64,000 bases of DNA, taken from NCBI GenBank assembly GCA_022496185.1, contig WTXG01000140.1, forward strand, positions 31,296-95,295, in the 5' to 3' direction. This DNA comes from Multifurca ochricompacta (taxonomy: Eukaryota; Basidiomycota; Agaricomycetes; Russulales; Russulaceae). Shown here one piece after another: positions 32,872 to 43,113 of this stretch. The notes beneath the pieces were generated by a model. That model searched no databases. It was not told the DNA's origin and saw only the letters and a program-made list of their open reading frames with translations. Position 1 is the first letter of the stretch. Each line of letters begins with the position of its first letter. The translations under genes were made by a program, and so were the position numbers.

Positions 32872-34145
32872 AGCATTGTGAGATTCTTCAACAATACCAT
32901 GATCATCTACTAGTGGGACATCCAGGCATTGATAAGACAACACATAAAATCCAACAGGACTACAAAGGGGCCAATCTAAAGCAATTCATACATGACTATA
33001 TATGCAGTTGTGCAAAATGCCAGGAGAATAAGCCCCAGCTTACAGGAAGGGCACCATCATATCCATTCAATGTACCAGCTACCACTGGTCCATTTCAATA
33101 CGTAGCTATGGATCTCATCACCAATCTCCCATCATCTGGGAGGTATGATGCTGTCCTCACAATAGTCAACCAAGGGTGTACTAAGTCAGCAAAATTTATA
33201 CCATGTTCTAAGGACATCACTGGTGCAGGTATTGCAACATTGTATTACCATCATCTATTCCCATTCTTCAGCATTCCCAAGTGCATCATATCAGATTGTG
33301 ATCCGCGCTTCACATCCCATTTCTCCTGTGTGCTCACCGATGTCTTACAGATTCAGCAAAATTTATCTACAGCCTTTCATCCTCAAACAGATGGATCTAG
33401 TGAGCATATGAATCTCTGGCTGGAACAGTATCTACATCTTTGGCTGGGTGATGACCAATACAAGTGGCCAGATTATCTCCCTCTAGCTGAGTATGTACAT
33501 AACACCTGGCCACACAATTGCACAAAACTCTCCCCACACAAACTTTTACATGGCATTACTTTTGATTGGAATGCTCAAATGCAAGACATATGCATTCCCC
33601 AGGTCAATGAACAATTGCAAAACCTACATGCCACATGCTCTCATGCTGAATGCACATTTCACTCCTCTGTCTCAATTCCGCCAATTAACCCTGATTTTGT
33701 TGTTGGCATGCAGGTATGGCTTGAAGGAAAACATTTGAAAGCATACTTCCCATTGACCAAACTTGCTCTGCAGTGCTACAGTCCTTTTACCATTGCAGCA
33801 CAAATATCTCCTCTCACTTTTTGTTTAACTTTGCCCCAACATATGTGCATTCACAATGTGTTTCATGCTAACCTCTTATCACCCTATCACGAAACAAGTT
33901 CCCATGGTCCTAACTTTGTATGCCCACCACCTGACTTTATCAATGATGAAGAACAATACAAAGTTGCTACCATCTTGGATCATAGGGTCTTTGGGCATCA
34001 TAAGAAGCTCCAATACTTGGTCAGCTGGGTTGGTTATCCATCCAGTGAAAATTCTTGGGTTGACAAGGACAACTGCCATGCTCCAGAGCTTCTCACACTC
34101 TACCATAAGTCCCTATCTAGGTGCCAGGGTCATCACCACCCTTAA
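32872..34145 (+). CDS. Gypsy-G integrase with chromodomain, open over 410 codons
   Basis: It continues from 32296 across the solo LTR: LVGHPGIDKTTHKIQQDY, CSCAKCQENK (HHCC module), VAMDLITNLPSSG (catalytic Asp), CIISDCDPRFTSHF (Asp), HPQTDGSSEHMNLWLEQYL (Glu). Then the C-terminal region (HNVFHANLLSPYHETSSHGP) and chromodomain (KVATILDHRVFGHHKKLQYL, VSWVGYPSSENSWVDKDN). The frame 32913-34145 has no stop, the best preserved gypsy reading frame in the window. It is still cut off from the rest of Pol by insertions. Confidence 0.93.
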
Positions 34146-35434
34146 TGGGGGGGTGCTTTTCACTTTTTTTTGCTCTTTCATGCTTTCATTAAGACCCAAG
34201 CTTGCTTTCACCCTGGCTCGTATCAAGAACACCACTAGGCTCTCCACCCCACACAAATCCTTCAAACCTACCCCCAGAATGATGATGTCCTGCCTTACTT
34301 CAACCTCTCAACCCGATACCTCCCAGACCAACACCCCACCTGTCCCCATCATTGACATCACCTTCTTGGACCAAACTATTGCTGCTGCCAATGATGCCAC
34401 CACCCTTGGTGCTCTGTGGTGACCTGCTGATGCTCCTACACTTCCTCCCACTCCTGAATCAACCTCTGCCAGCCCAACCCCTCCTTCCCACTTCTCCTTT
34501 ACCATGTCTGACATCCCAGTAGAGAATATGACCCAGGCAATAGCACTAGCTTCTCAGGACCAGACTGTGGACCAGGAGGTTCATGCTAGAGTGCTGGCCT
34601 TGCTGCAGGAGGCTAGAGTGAGACTGGAGGCTGACATGTCCCCACCTGTTGAATCCACCACCACCTATCAACCCACCTCTCTTGGACCCAAACCTGGCCA
34701 GCTTCCAGATGATGCCATTGTGCAACAGACCCAACAAGAAGTTGAAAAAGAAAGAGAACACACCAACTGGTATGACCCCCCCTCTTCCATTTATGTGTAA
34801 CCATGAACACTCTCACCATTACTTTGACCACCACATCTCAGACAATGCTGGCCATGTCAACATTGCTTGTTGGCTAGCCTACAATTATCGCCACTCAGAC
34901 CCACACATTGCCTTTACTATGGGGGCCCATCAACCTGTCTATTACATTCCCCTTCATGCTACCCCACACCCTTGTTTTGACCATGGCCCAAACCCTGTTC
35001 TCACATCCATGCAGCAATGACTCTTTGAGGCTGACCAGGCCTTCACCACTATTGTCAATGGTGCCCTAGATGACTTGGATGATCCTGGAGCTTGGGCTGA
35101 GGTGTCTTGCTACTGCTATGGAGCTTGCCATCTGGATGAGGCCCATAGGAACCTTGCACACTGGAGATGAATGGCTGAGAGGGCCAATCAAGATATCCAC
35201 CTAGCCATCCATGCCATGTCTCGTGGTGATGTGTATTATTGACTCTATCCTTACCTGACCTATGCCTACTCCAACAACCCACATATGACCCCACAAGCAG
35301 CCTCTCATTTTGCACCCCACCCAGAACTGCATGCCATCTTACAGGCTGGGGGTATAGGCAGTTCTCACTTGCCTCATCGCCATCGCCTCTGCATTGCTCC
35401 ACCTTGCATCATTGACCTCACTGGTGATGACTAG
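34146..35434 (+). pseudogene. Gypsy-G 3' accessory ORF ending in a SIM-like motif
   Basis: After the chromodomain come two open pieces. The first is Pro/Thr/Ser-rich and contains PPVPIIDITFLDQTIAAAND, then MSDIPVENMTQAIALASQDQ and a possible coiled coil (VHARVLALLQEARVRLEADM). The second, in another frame from about 34797, holds HHYFDHHISDNAGHVNIACW, GAWAEVSCYCYGACHLDEAH and ends HRLCIAPPCIIDLTGDD with TAG at 35432-35434. CIIDLTGDD resembles SUMO-interaction motifs (hydrophobics, D-L-T, acidic tail). Unrelated to the gypsy-A extension by eye. Function unknown. Several stops. Confidence 0.68.
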
Positions 35435-35471
35435 TGTGCTTGGGGCAAGCACAACCCTAGTGGAGGAGTAA

Positions 35472-36050
35472 TGTGACAGTTCTATCATTTCTGTTCATCC
35501 AATTTACCTGGAAGATGACTGCATGACCAACATCAGTTGATCTATCTAACTAGACCAGCTGATTGTAGAATATGGAGGGTGCAACCCCTCCCTGACTCTT
35601 GTATTGACCAGTCTAGCCCCACCTCTTATACTATATGATGTAGATATGACATAGCTATGAGATCACTGTGATGCAGTATGATATCATCTAGTTATACTTA
35701 CATTACTTCATTTACTGGCTAGACCCTTCTATTAGTAGCAGTGTGACTGTGTATTTAAGCCTGCCAAATGCTAAGAGAACAGACCTTAAGTCTGTTCTCC
35801 TGTGTCAATACAGGTGTTTCATTTGACTCACAGAAATCCCTTTGAGCCCTCCTAAGTTGTGACTTAGAGGGTCTTCAAACCTCAGTAGCTTGTGGCAGGA
35901 CTTAGTGTCACTGCTTGATCCCGCATCTCACGTGCACCCCTCTAGTTTGTGTGGGCCTGACTTGTCTTAATCATAGTCTTGATCCTGACTTGGTTATCTT
36001 GAACCCAAATGACTCCTGGACTTTGACACAGCATGCACCTGGCTGTGACA
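35472..36050 (+). repeat. Gypsy-G 3' LTR
   Basis: It runs from TGTGACAGTTCTATCATTTC to CCTGGCTGTGACA, 579 bp, preceded by a purine-rich TGGAGGAGTAA (likely polypurine tract). GAATT follows at 36051. Confidence 0.95.
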
Positions 36051-36484
36051 GAATTACTTGCAATTGTGAAAGTGCTACATCACTCACAACAATACCTTGT
36101 GGGGACTCCCCATAAAACCATCATCCACACCAATCACTCCAACCTGTTGTACTGGAAGGAACTGCATAAAATCAGCCAATGAGTAGCATGCAAAGTGTTA
36201 GAACTTGAGGAGTACAACTTTACCCTGAAACACATTGCAGGCAGTTGCAATATGCTCTAGCCAAACAAGACTATTGGTGGCCAAACATGAAGAAGGATGT
36301 GGAGGACTATGTGAAGGGTTGCACAGACTGTCAAGCCAACAAAATAAACACACACCTGCACCCACCAGCACCATTCCCAATCACACCCACAAGCTCCCTG
36401 CCATTCCAAACTGTCGCTATGGACTTCATTGTCAAACTCCCCAACTCCAGAGGCTTCAACTCCATTCTGACCATCACCAACCAT
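36051..36484 (+). pseudogene. Gypsy-A2 RNase H end and integrase N-terminus
   Basis: It resumes from 24824: ELLAIVKVL-like, TIIHTNHSNLLYWKEL, VLELEEYNFTLKHIAGS. A deletion then leads to QYALAKQDYWWPNMKKDVED with CTDCQANK (HHCC module) and VAMDFIVKLPNSRGF (catalytic Asp), to SILTITNH. A hAT MITE follows. Confidence 0.9.
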
Positions 36485-37924
36485 TAGTGATTGGCAGGGG
36501 TAACCCTGGGGTATCCTCATTGGTACCCATACCCATACCTGTACCCATCACTATGGGTACAGGTAACCCACAGGTCACCCATGAAAATGCATGCAAGTTC
36601 TTTACTTGCATCATGCATTTTGGATAACTGGCCCAGGCCTTCCTGGACCAAGGAGATACACACACATTCATTTGTGGCTGCTTAAGATCCCTCAATGACT
36701 CTTGTTTTATGTTCAGAAGATTAAGATAATTCATTATTCCATTTTTATTTTATTATTCTGCTTTCAATTTTATACAAGCACAACTAAAATCCAGTATACA
36801 GCAATGATTAGATAGGATGTTATAGAACATTGATGAAAAGCCTGTCAGATAACCACACAGAATGCAAAAAAAATTCATGAACACATAGAAATTGGTAGGG
36901 GTAACCCCTGGATAATTGTTTTGATACCTGGGTTACCCATAAAATGAAATGCATGCAAGTTCTTTACTTGCATTGCACATTTCAGACATCTGGCCTGGGA
37001 GATCCTAGTCAAGGAGATATGCACTTGGACACAATGCATTCATTTATGGCTACTCAAGATCCCTCAAAGATTCCTATTTTATGTTCATAAGATTAAGATG
37101 ATTTATTATTCCATTTTTATTTTATTATTCTGGTTTCAATTTTATATGAGTGCAACTGTTCTTTGCATTTCTGTGCATTTCAGGTAAATGGCCCAGGCCA
37201 TCCCAGTCAAGGAGATAAGCACTTGGACACAATGCATTCATTTATGGCTACTCAAGATCCCTCAAAAATTGTTGGTTTATGTTCAGAAGATTGAATGTAT
37301 TCTTTATTTACATTATTATTTTATTTTTCTGGTTTCATTTCATACATGTGTGACTGTCCTAGTCCCTGGATGCTTATTTCTGCATGTTTAAGTCAACCTT
37401 CCTTAATAGGAAGGAGGTCAGACCACCATGTGATGCAATGTAGTTGCTGCCCCATGCAGCTTGTAGACACATGTGGGCCTTGTTTCAATAAAGTAATTTG
37501 ATAATTAGATTATAGAATAGTCTATATTAGTCTAGAGTGTATTTTAGATAGTGCCAGACTGGCGGAAATGATCATGTGTTAATAAAACAAATGCATCATG
37601 ATTTTCAAGAATGTAGATCACTGATAACACTTTTATTTTACATTGCACTGTTGATCTGCTTTGATATTTTGTAGGATAACACTAGAACATATTTAAAGCC
37701 ACCCTGTATCATACATCAGACGAGATCTTGTATTTTTATGGCTGCAGATGTGTTTTATCTTGGAAATTCTACTGATCTTGACAATGCATAATCAGCACCT
37801 ATACCTGCCAAACCCACTGCGTGGGTACAGGTTTCCACAGGTTGGGAGCCATATACCTGTACCCATACCTGGCAAAACCCATGGTGCTTACCCGTGCAGG
37901 TATGAAACCCCTTGACAATCACTA
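36485..37924. mobile_element. hAT MITE, family D, copy D1 (8-bp TSD)
   Basis: TIRs TAGTGATTGGCAGGGG and inverted TAGTGATTGTCAAGGGG. The flanks are CCAACCAT (36477-36484) and CTGACCAT (37925-37932). Both derive from CCGACCAT by opposite CpG transitions, which gives an 8-bp hAT duplication. No coding capacity. Subterminal GGGTACAGGT-like repeats. The left end is partly repeated inside near 36892. It holds the hairpin CCTTCCTTAATAGGAAGG near 37395. Confidence 0.88.
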
Positions 37925-37932
37925 CTGACCAT

Positions 37933-38629
37933 GACTGTTCCAAGGCAGTGTTGTTCATACCTTGTAAAGAATCCATCACAGCAGAAGGAGTGGCCAAACT
38001 ATATCTTGACCATGTCTATAGGCATTATGGCCTCCCAGAAAAGATTATCTCTGACCAAGATCCACATTTCACTTCAGCATTCGCCAGAGCACTATGCAAA
38101 ACATTGGATGTAGTACAGAATGTCTCCTCAGCCTACCACCCACAGACAGATGGCCAATCAGAAAGGATGAATCAGTGGCTAGAACAATACCTTCAGTTTT
38201 GGTGTAATGGACAACAGGATGACTGGGCTGACTGGCTGGCAATGGCAGAATTTGCACATAACTCCTGGCCCAATGGGACAACAAAGCAATCCCCCTTTTC
38301 ACTTATTATGGGCTGGGTACCATGCACCACATGGACTGATAAACCTACAAATGTTCCCACCATTTCCCAGCATATCAACCAATGGAATGAAGCAAGGAAA
38401 TCAGCCAATGAGAATCTATTGAAGGCACAGCAAACCTTATTGGAAAGGCCATCAAGTTTCACACCTTATTGAACCAATGTCCTAGTCTGGTTGGAGGGAA
38501 AGAACATTCACACATCACACCCAATGGCCAAATTGGCACCCCAATGTCACAGACCTTTCAAGATCACAAGGAAGCTGTCAGATGTCTCATACAAGCTTGA
38601 GCTCCCACTCACATGGAAGATTCACCTGG
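37933..38629 (+). pseudogene. Gypsy-A2 integrase core and C-terminus
   Basis: It resumes after the MITE: DHDCSKAVLFIPCKES, GLPEKIISDQDPHFTSAFA (Asp), HPQTDGQSERMNQWLEQYLQ (Glu), FAHNSWPNGTTKQSPFSLIM, then a TGA near 38470 and KLELPLTWKIHLV-like sequence, where an LTR inserted at CCTGG. Better preserved than the A1 copy. Confidence 0.92.
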
Positions 38630-39971
38630 TGTTACGACCCTACTCTTTTTCCTGACCCTGCACACCATGCCTTATTCTTTGCACTATCCTTGACTTTCCC
38701 CTTCTCTGGACCACTCCCTGATGCCCTTGGTATGTTGCCTTGGGACCTTCTTGATGCCTGTGGCCTGTGTGCCCAGGACCTTACCCTGATGCCTGTGACC
38801 TGTTGCTCACAGGACCAACCTCCCTTGCCACCATTTACACCTAACCTGATGGTAGTTCTGCTGCTATACTGTTGGATGTATGTCACCCTTCCTTGTTGCC
38901 TTGGCTTATGCCTTGGCCAGTACCCCTGTCCCTGTGCTTGACACCCATAGGATCTCTGACACTGTCCCTGCCAATCTAATCTCTGACTTTGGCTTGTACT
39001 TGACCCTTTGCCAGTCATGTGACCCCTGGCCATGTGATCCCTGACCATGTGATCCCTGACCATGTGACCCTGGACCATGTGATCTTTGACTTTGATCACA
39101 GCATCTTCATCTGATCATTTACCCCTTTCTGATCACATGGCCCATCTGGCTTATCATTTGCTTCTCTGATTCCTGTGGGAGTATTCCCACATCCATCCTG
39201 ACTCCTGTGGGAACACTCCCACACCACTCTATCCTTTGTAGGACTTATTGTCTCACACTTTCCCTGATTCCTGTGGAGCCTGTTGCTCCCACACCGACCT
39301 TGTGGTATTGTTCCCATACCAGACCCCTACTCTGATGGGACTTATTCCCATCTTGGACCTGACTCATGGCAGCTTCTCTGCCATTGGCTGATAAGGACCT
39401 GACCCAGACTGTACCCAGATTAGCTACAATCTAGACCTCTGATACAGTATATAAGACACTGTAGACAGTTAGTAGGACTTTAGATTTGACCTCTTGTGCC
39501 TTCAGCCTAGAGTTTCCTAGTCATGGAATACAGAGGGGCTTATTGCCCTTTTTCATTCTTCATAATCTCCAGAAGGACCCCATTGCCTCTGGCAATGGGT
39601 GTGCACTTCTGTTCCGAATCCCATCCCTTACCCAGATGCTGTTGATGCTCTGGCTTCCCTTCCTTTGCCCTCTCTGACTTTGGTCCACTTGGTGTGCTTC
39701 TAGCACTGTGGCCAGGTCCTGTCCCCACTCAACAGCCTTAGGGGATTAGCTCCCTTTGGCTGACTTGTCCTGTCTCTCTCTGTGCTTGGCTATAGCACAA
39801 CTTCCTATTCACCCTGAAGCTAAGAGCCTGGCCTTGTTGTGCCAGGCTTGCTGAAGATCCTGGACCCACAGTGTAAGGTGCCACAGATGTGGCTGACTAG
39901 TGCCAGACTAGTGTCAGTGGACTTGCACTGACTGGTGCATGTCACACAGCAATGCCCCACTGAGCATTACA
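38630..39971 (+). repeat. Solo LTR, family I (TSD CCTGG)
   Basis: It runs from TGTTACGACCCTACTC to CTGAGCATTACA, 1,342 bp, flanked by CCTGG at 38625-38629 and 39972-39976. TATATAAG near 39448. The long LTR is unlike the others in size. A second copy lies at 57183-58511. Confidence 0.94.
39013..39090. repeat. Short tandem repeat in LTR I, about 15-bp unit
   Basis: Four to five units like CCATGTGATCCCTGA, with neighbouring GATTCCTGTGGGAGTATTCC repeats up to about 39330. The LTR I copy at 57183 has a related but rearranged series at about 57960-58120. Confidence 0.75.
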
Positions 39972-39976
39972 CCTGG

Positions 39977-40533
39977 TCTTCCATGCAAAGCTGCTAACCC
40001 CATATAGAGAGACTCCCATACATGGAGAGAACTTCCCAAGACTGCCACCTGATCTTGTTGATGGAGAAGTGGAGTGGGAAGTGGATCACATTCTAGACTC
40101 ATCCTGACAAGGCTGAGGACATAAACTCCACTACCTAATCAAGTGGAAAGGATTCCCAGACTCTGACAGTTTGTGGGAACTGGCCAGGAACATCTTTGCC
40201 CTGGACTTGATTTGCAACTTCCACTTACAACATCCCCAAGCACCCAACTAGAAATAAAAGGGGCAAGAGCAACTGATATTTTCCCCAGTACATGCTCCCT
40301 CAGCAACATCCTACCAAACACAACCTCATTATGTCTTTCACCAACCTCTCCATCACTGCCAGTGCTGCCATCGACACCTTCTCCCCCACCACTACTGTGG
40401 TCATTGAAGCCTTCCCCTCTGCCCATCCCTCTACTCATCCCTCATCTCCCATTGACTATGAAGCCACAGAAGAATGAATTAAGAACCAGTCCCCCAACCC
40501 TGACCATGACTTTGACTGCTCCAATGAGCCTCA
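39977..40533 (+). pseudogene. Gypsy-A2 chromodomain and start of extension
   Basis: [19 protein letters not shown], then [11 protein letters not shown] and LHYLIKWKGFPDSDSLWEL (chromodomain). Then MSFTNLSITASAAIDTFSPT and NPDHDFDCSNEPH, cut by a solo LTR at CCTCA. The extension is in another frame than the chromodomain here, because of indels near 40250. Confidence 0.87.
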
Positions 40534-41046
40534 TGTAAAACAGGCATGGTGCGCAGCATACTGACTGTTAGAGGTTAGCATGTAAGGCTAGAACAAGTTA
40601 TACTTCAGAGGTGAAGAAAACTCTGTATTGCTATACTACACACCTAGAACAAGTTATCTACAAGAGATGGTTAGTCAATGGTAAGGTAGTAAGTAGAGAG
40701 TAGATTGGACTTACACTTCAGAGGTGAAGAAAACTCTGAAGTGTAAGAGACCAAACAGACACCCTTATATACCCATGGGGGCCAGGGGAAATGGTCTGTG
40801 TGCACTGGGAATAAGTCCACAAGTGCCAGACAATAATCAAGAGGGATAAAGGCCATTGGCCAGTAAGGAATCACATGCTTGTACATCATTAGTAAGGTAC
40901 ATCAGTCAGCTACTGTGGAGTGTGAGAAAGAAAGTAATAATGATATAGTAAAAAGTCCGAGACTCCGGAATCTAATCTAATCCACAAAGTAGCTAATCTA
41001 ATCTCCTGATGCCTGAAGCATCACTGAACACATCCTGTGTTCAACA
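40534..41046 (-). repeat. Solo copia LTR (TSD CCTCA)
   Basis: It runs from TGTAAAACAGGCATGGTGC to CATCCTGTGTTCAACA, 513 bp, flanked by CCTCA at 40529-40533 and 41047-41051. Removing it restores NEPHPNDLLNMEQDDKAPEF. Confidence 0.96.
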
Positions 41047-41051
41047 CCTCA

Positions 41052-42063
41052 CCCTAATGACCTCCTCAACATGGAGCAGGATGACAAAGCCCCAGAGTTT
41101 CCCTTCTTCTTTAACAATCCAAACTCATCAATGTACTTCCCCCTTGAAATCACCACAGCCAATGGGGACAAGGTAACAGCAAAGTACATATTCTACATGA
41201 ATGGAGGAATGGATGTAGCAGGATGCATGAAGAAGGATGGCCCAGTCTACAGGGCACCTGTATACCTGGAGGAAAGAGAAACAGGCTGTCTTCACCACAT
41301 GATGAGTGATGAACAGATCCAACACTTATCTGCTAATGACCCCTGAGCCTTCACCATCAACAAAGTTCTCAATGACATGCATCTTCCATGCCTTAAAGCT
41401 GAAGTGATGAGGCTGCAGAAGACCCTGACATTGCACACTACTCTCAACACACAATACCAAGAGTATGTGAAACAGATGACAAGATTAAGCAGGGGAATGT
41501 TCCAGGTGGAGCAAGAGCTGACTGACATTAGGAAGTGACTGGAGCTCAGAGATGCATACCAGACTATTGCTGAGAGGTGCACTGACACCTATGCATGACC
41601 CCTCCCCCCATGTTCACTAGGAGCCACACCTACACTACTGCCCAACTGGTTTGAGATGCCATGTATGCATGAAAATCCCCAGGGAGAAACATGTTGGCAC
41701 TGCAACAGCAGGTACCATCTTAGTTGGGTATGTCCTCTTAATTGCAAGTGGTGTCAGCATTGCCACAGCAGCCTTCATTGGAGCCAGCATTGCATCTTCT
41801 GTTGCATTGGTGTGGCCCCAACAATCATCAACCCATCAGGGTGGTGTGGCAAGTGTCTCTATCATAACACAGGGCATTGTGAAATCAATTGCCCAGTCTA
41901 TGACATGTGTCACCCTTGTGGCCAATGTGGTCCCTATGGCTTCCTCCATAACCACCAATGTCCATCTGAAGCCAATGAAGAGAATTACACTGTGGATGAT
42001 TGTAATGTAGCTGACAACTACTTGGAACTGATACAGGATGATGATGGTACAAGTCATTTCTAG
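41052..42063 (+). pseudogene. Gypsy-A2 extension with four zinc knuckles
   Basis: MEQDDKAPEFPFFFNNPNSS, YFPLEITTANGDKVTAKYIF, YMNGGMDVAGCMKKDG, LEERETGCLHHMMSDEQIQ, a TGA for Arg at 41344, then the coiled-coil region TLNTQYQEYVKQMTRLSRGM and VEQELTDIRK. Then 41692-41970: CWHCNSRYHLSWVC, CQHCHSSLHWSQHC, CGKCLYHNTGHCEINC and CHPCGQCGPYGFLHNHQC. It ends DDCNVADNYLELIQDDDG with TAG. Spacings are CX2CX4HX4C twice, CX2CX6HX4C and CX2CX9HX3C. All 16 ligands are kept in both A2 and A3. Confidence 0.88.
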
Positions 42064-42418
42064 CCAGGTCTGCTAGAACCAGAAGAGGGGGTGATGTTAC
42101 AACCTCTGCATTTTCCCAGTCACCCTGTTTTCTTTAATCTTCACAACACAGGCCCTTCTATTCCACCTAACCTGTCCTTTTTCATCAAATCCCCTTCATA
42201 CATTTATCCCTGAGGCTGATCCCCATGACCTTTGTTGATGTTTACTTACTCTATGTTTACCATTGTTTGATTGTCTCTTATCTCTTATCCTTTATCTCTA
42301 AGACTGGACACTTACTTAATCCCCTATCAGAAGCCAGGCTTTATGCCATCTGCTTTCATATATTTGGGCCCACTTGACTCCATGATTCTTATCTCATAGA
42401 CACTCACTAGATTACATA

Positions 42419-43111
42419 CAGTAGCCCACAAAACTGTTCCAATGTTTGGCCATCCTGGAGAGATTGACCTACCACACAATGAGAATAATTTCCAAACTTA
42501 GTAGAAATTGGTAGATGATAGTGTAGCATCTAAGCATCAATTAGAGCCTATACTAATGTCAATTGAGTCAGTAGTTCATGATATATAAAATGTTTTGTGA
42601 GGCATTATCATTGGAACAGTTTTGTGGCCAACATGTGAGATGACAAAACTGGTATCTGGTGGTCATGGGAATGCATTGACAGTCATGTGACAATGTTAAA
42701 TAAGTTGAACACACACCAAATAATCATCAACAACACTTGCTTCTTACCATGCATGCCCTCTCTGCTGCCAAAAGGACTCACATCATCTCCCTCCTCACTT
42801 CAGGCAAATCTGCCCTTAAAGTGTCAACTATGACTGGCCATGGCACTATTATCATCTCAAGATGGGTCATAAATACTGCCCTTACCATCCCAAGTCAAAT
42901 GGAGGGAGACCAAGGAAGCTGACAGAGAGAAATGCTCAGCATGCTGTTTGCCTTATCTCCTCTGGCAGGGCAGACACAGATGTGGAAGTGACTAGAGCAC
43001 TTCAGAAGTTGTTAATGGGTTCCTCTATCAACATAATATGCCCATCCATCCTCCCATCAAATTTTCAAGCCATACCTGGCCCCTCCCATATCATACACCC
43101 CCATTCCATCA
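42419..43111 (+). mobile_element. Tc1/mariner element A-2, right end missing
   Basis: It starts CAGTAGCCCACAAAACTG at TA. It encodes MLLTMHALSAAKRTHIISLL and LTERNAQHAVCLISSGRADT in HTH-like arrangement. At a TA (43112-43113) it is joined to a second, inverted family-A copy and its own right TIR is missing. Non-autonomous. Confidence 0.88.
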
Positions 43112-43113
43112 TA

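Larger units (their letters stand above)
24825..36050 (+). mobile_element. Complete Ty3/gypsy chromovirus G (TSD GAATT)
   Basis: Two 579-bp LTRs (24825-25403 and 35472-36050) are nearly identical. GAATT is duplicated at 24820-24824 and 36051-36055. The internal order is primer site, Gag with Gly/Pro-rich N-terminus and zinc knuckle, PR, RT, RH, IN, chromodomain and a 3' ORF. It is broken by a pogo element (28655-31360), a solo copia LTR and a solo gypsy-X LTR. It inserted into the RNase H of gypsy-A2. Confidence 0.96.

Noticed and set aside
27051..34145. Endogenous virus
   Set aside because: All retroelement coding content is Gag-Pol of Ty3/gypsy or Ty1/copia retrotransposons; no envelope-like or viral capsid gene is recognised.
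38632..39099. Minus-strand ORF with repeated HMVRD
   Set aside because: It is a by-product of a 15-bp tandem repeat in a solo LTR on the opposite strand; no homology or context supports a protein.
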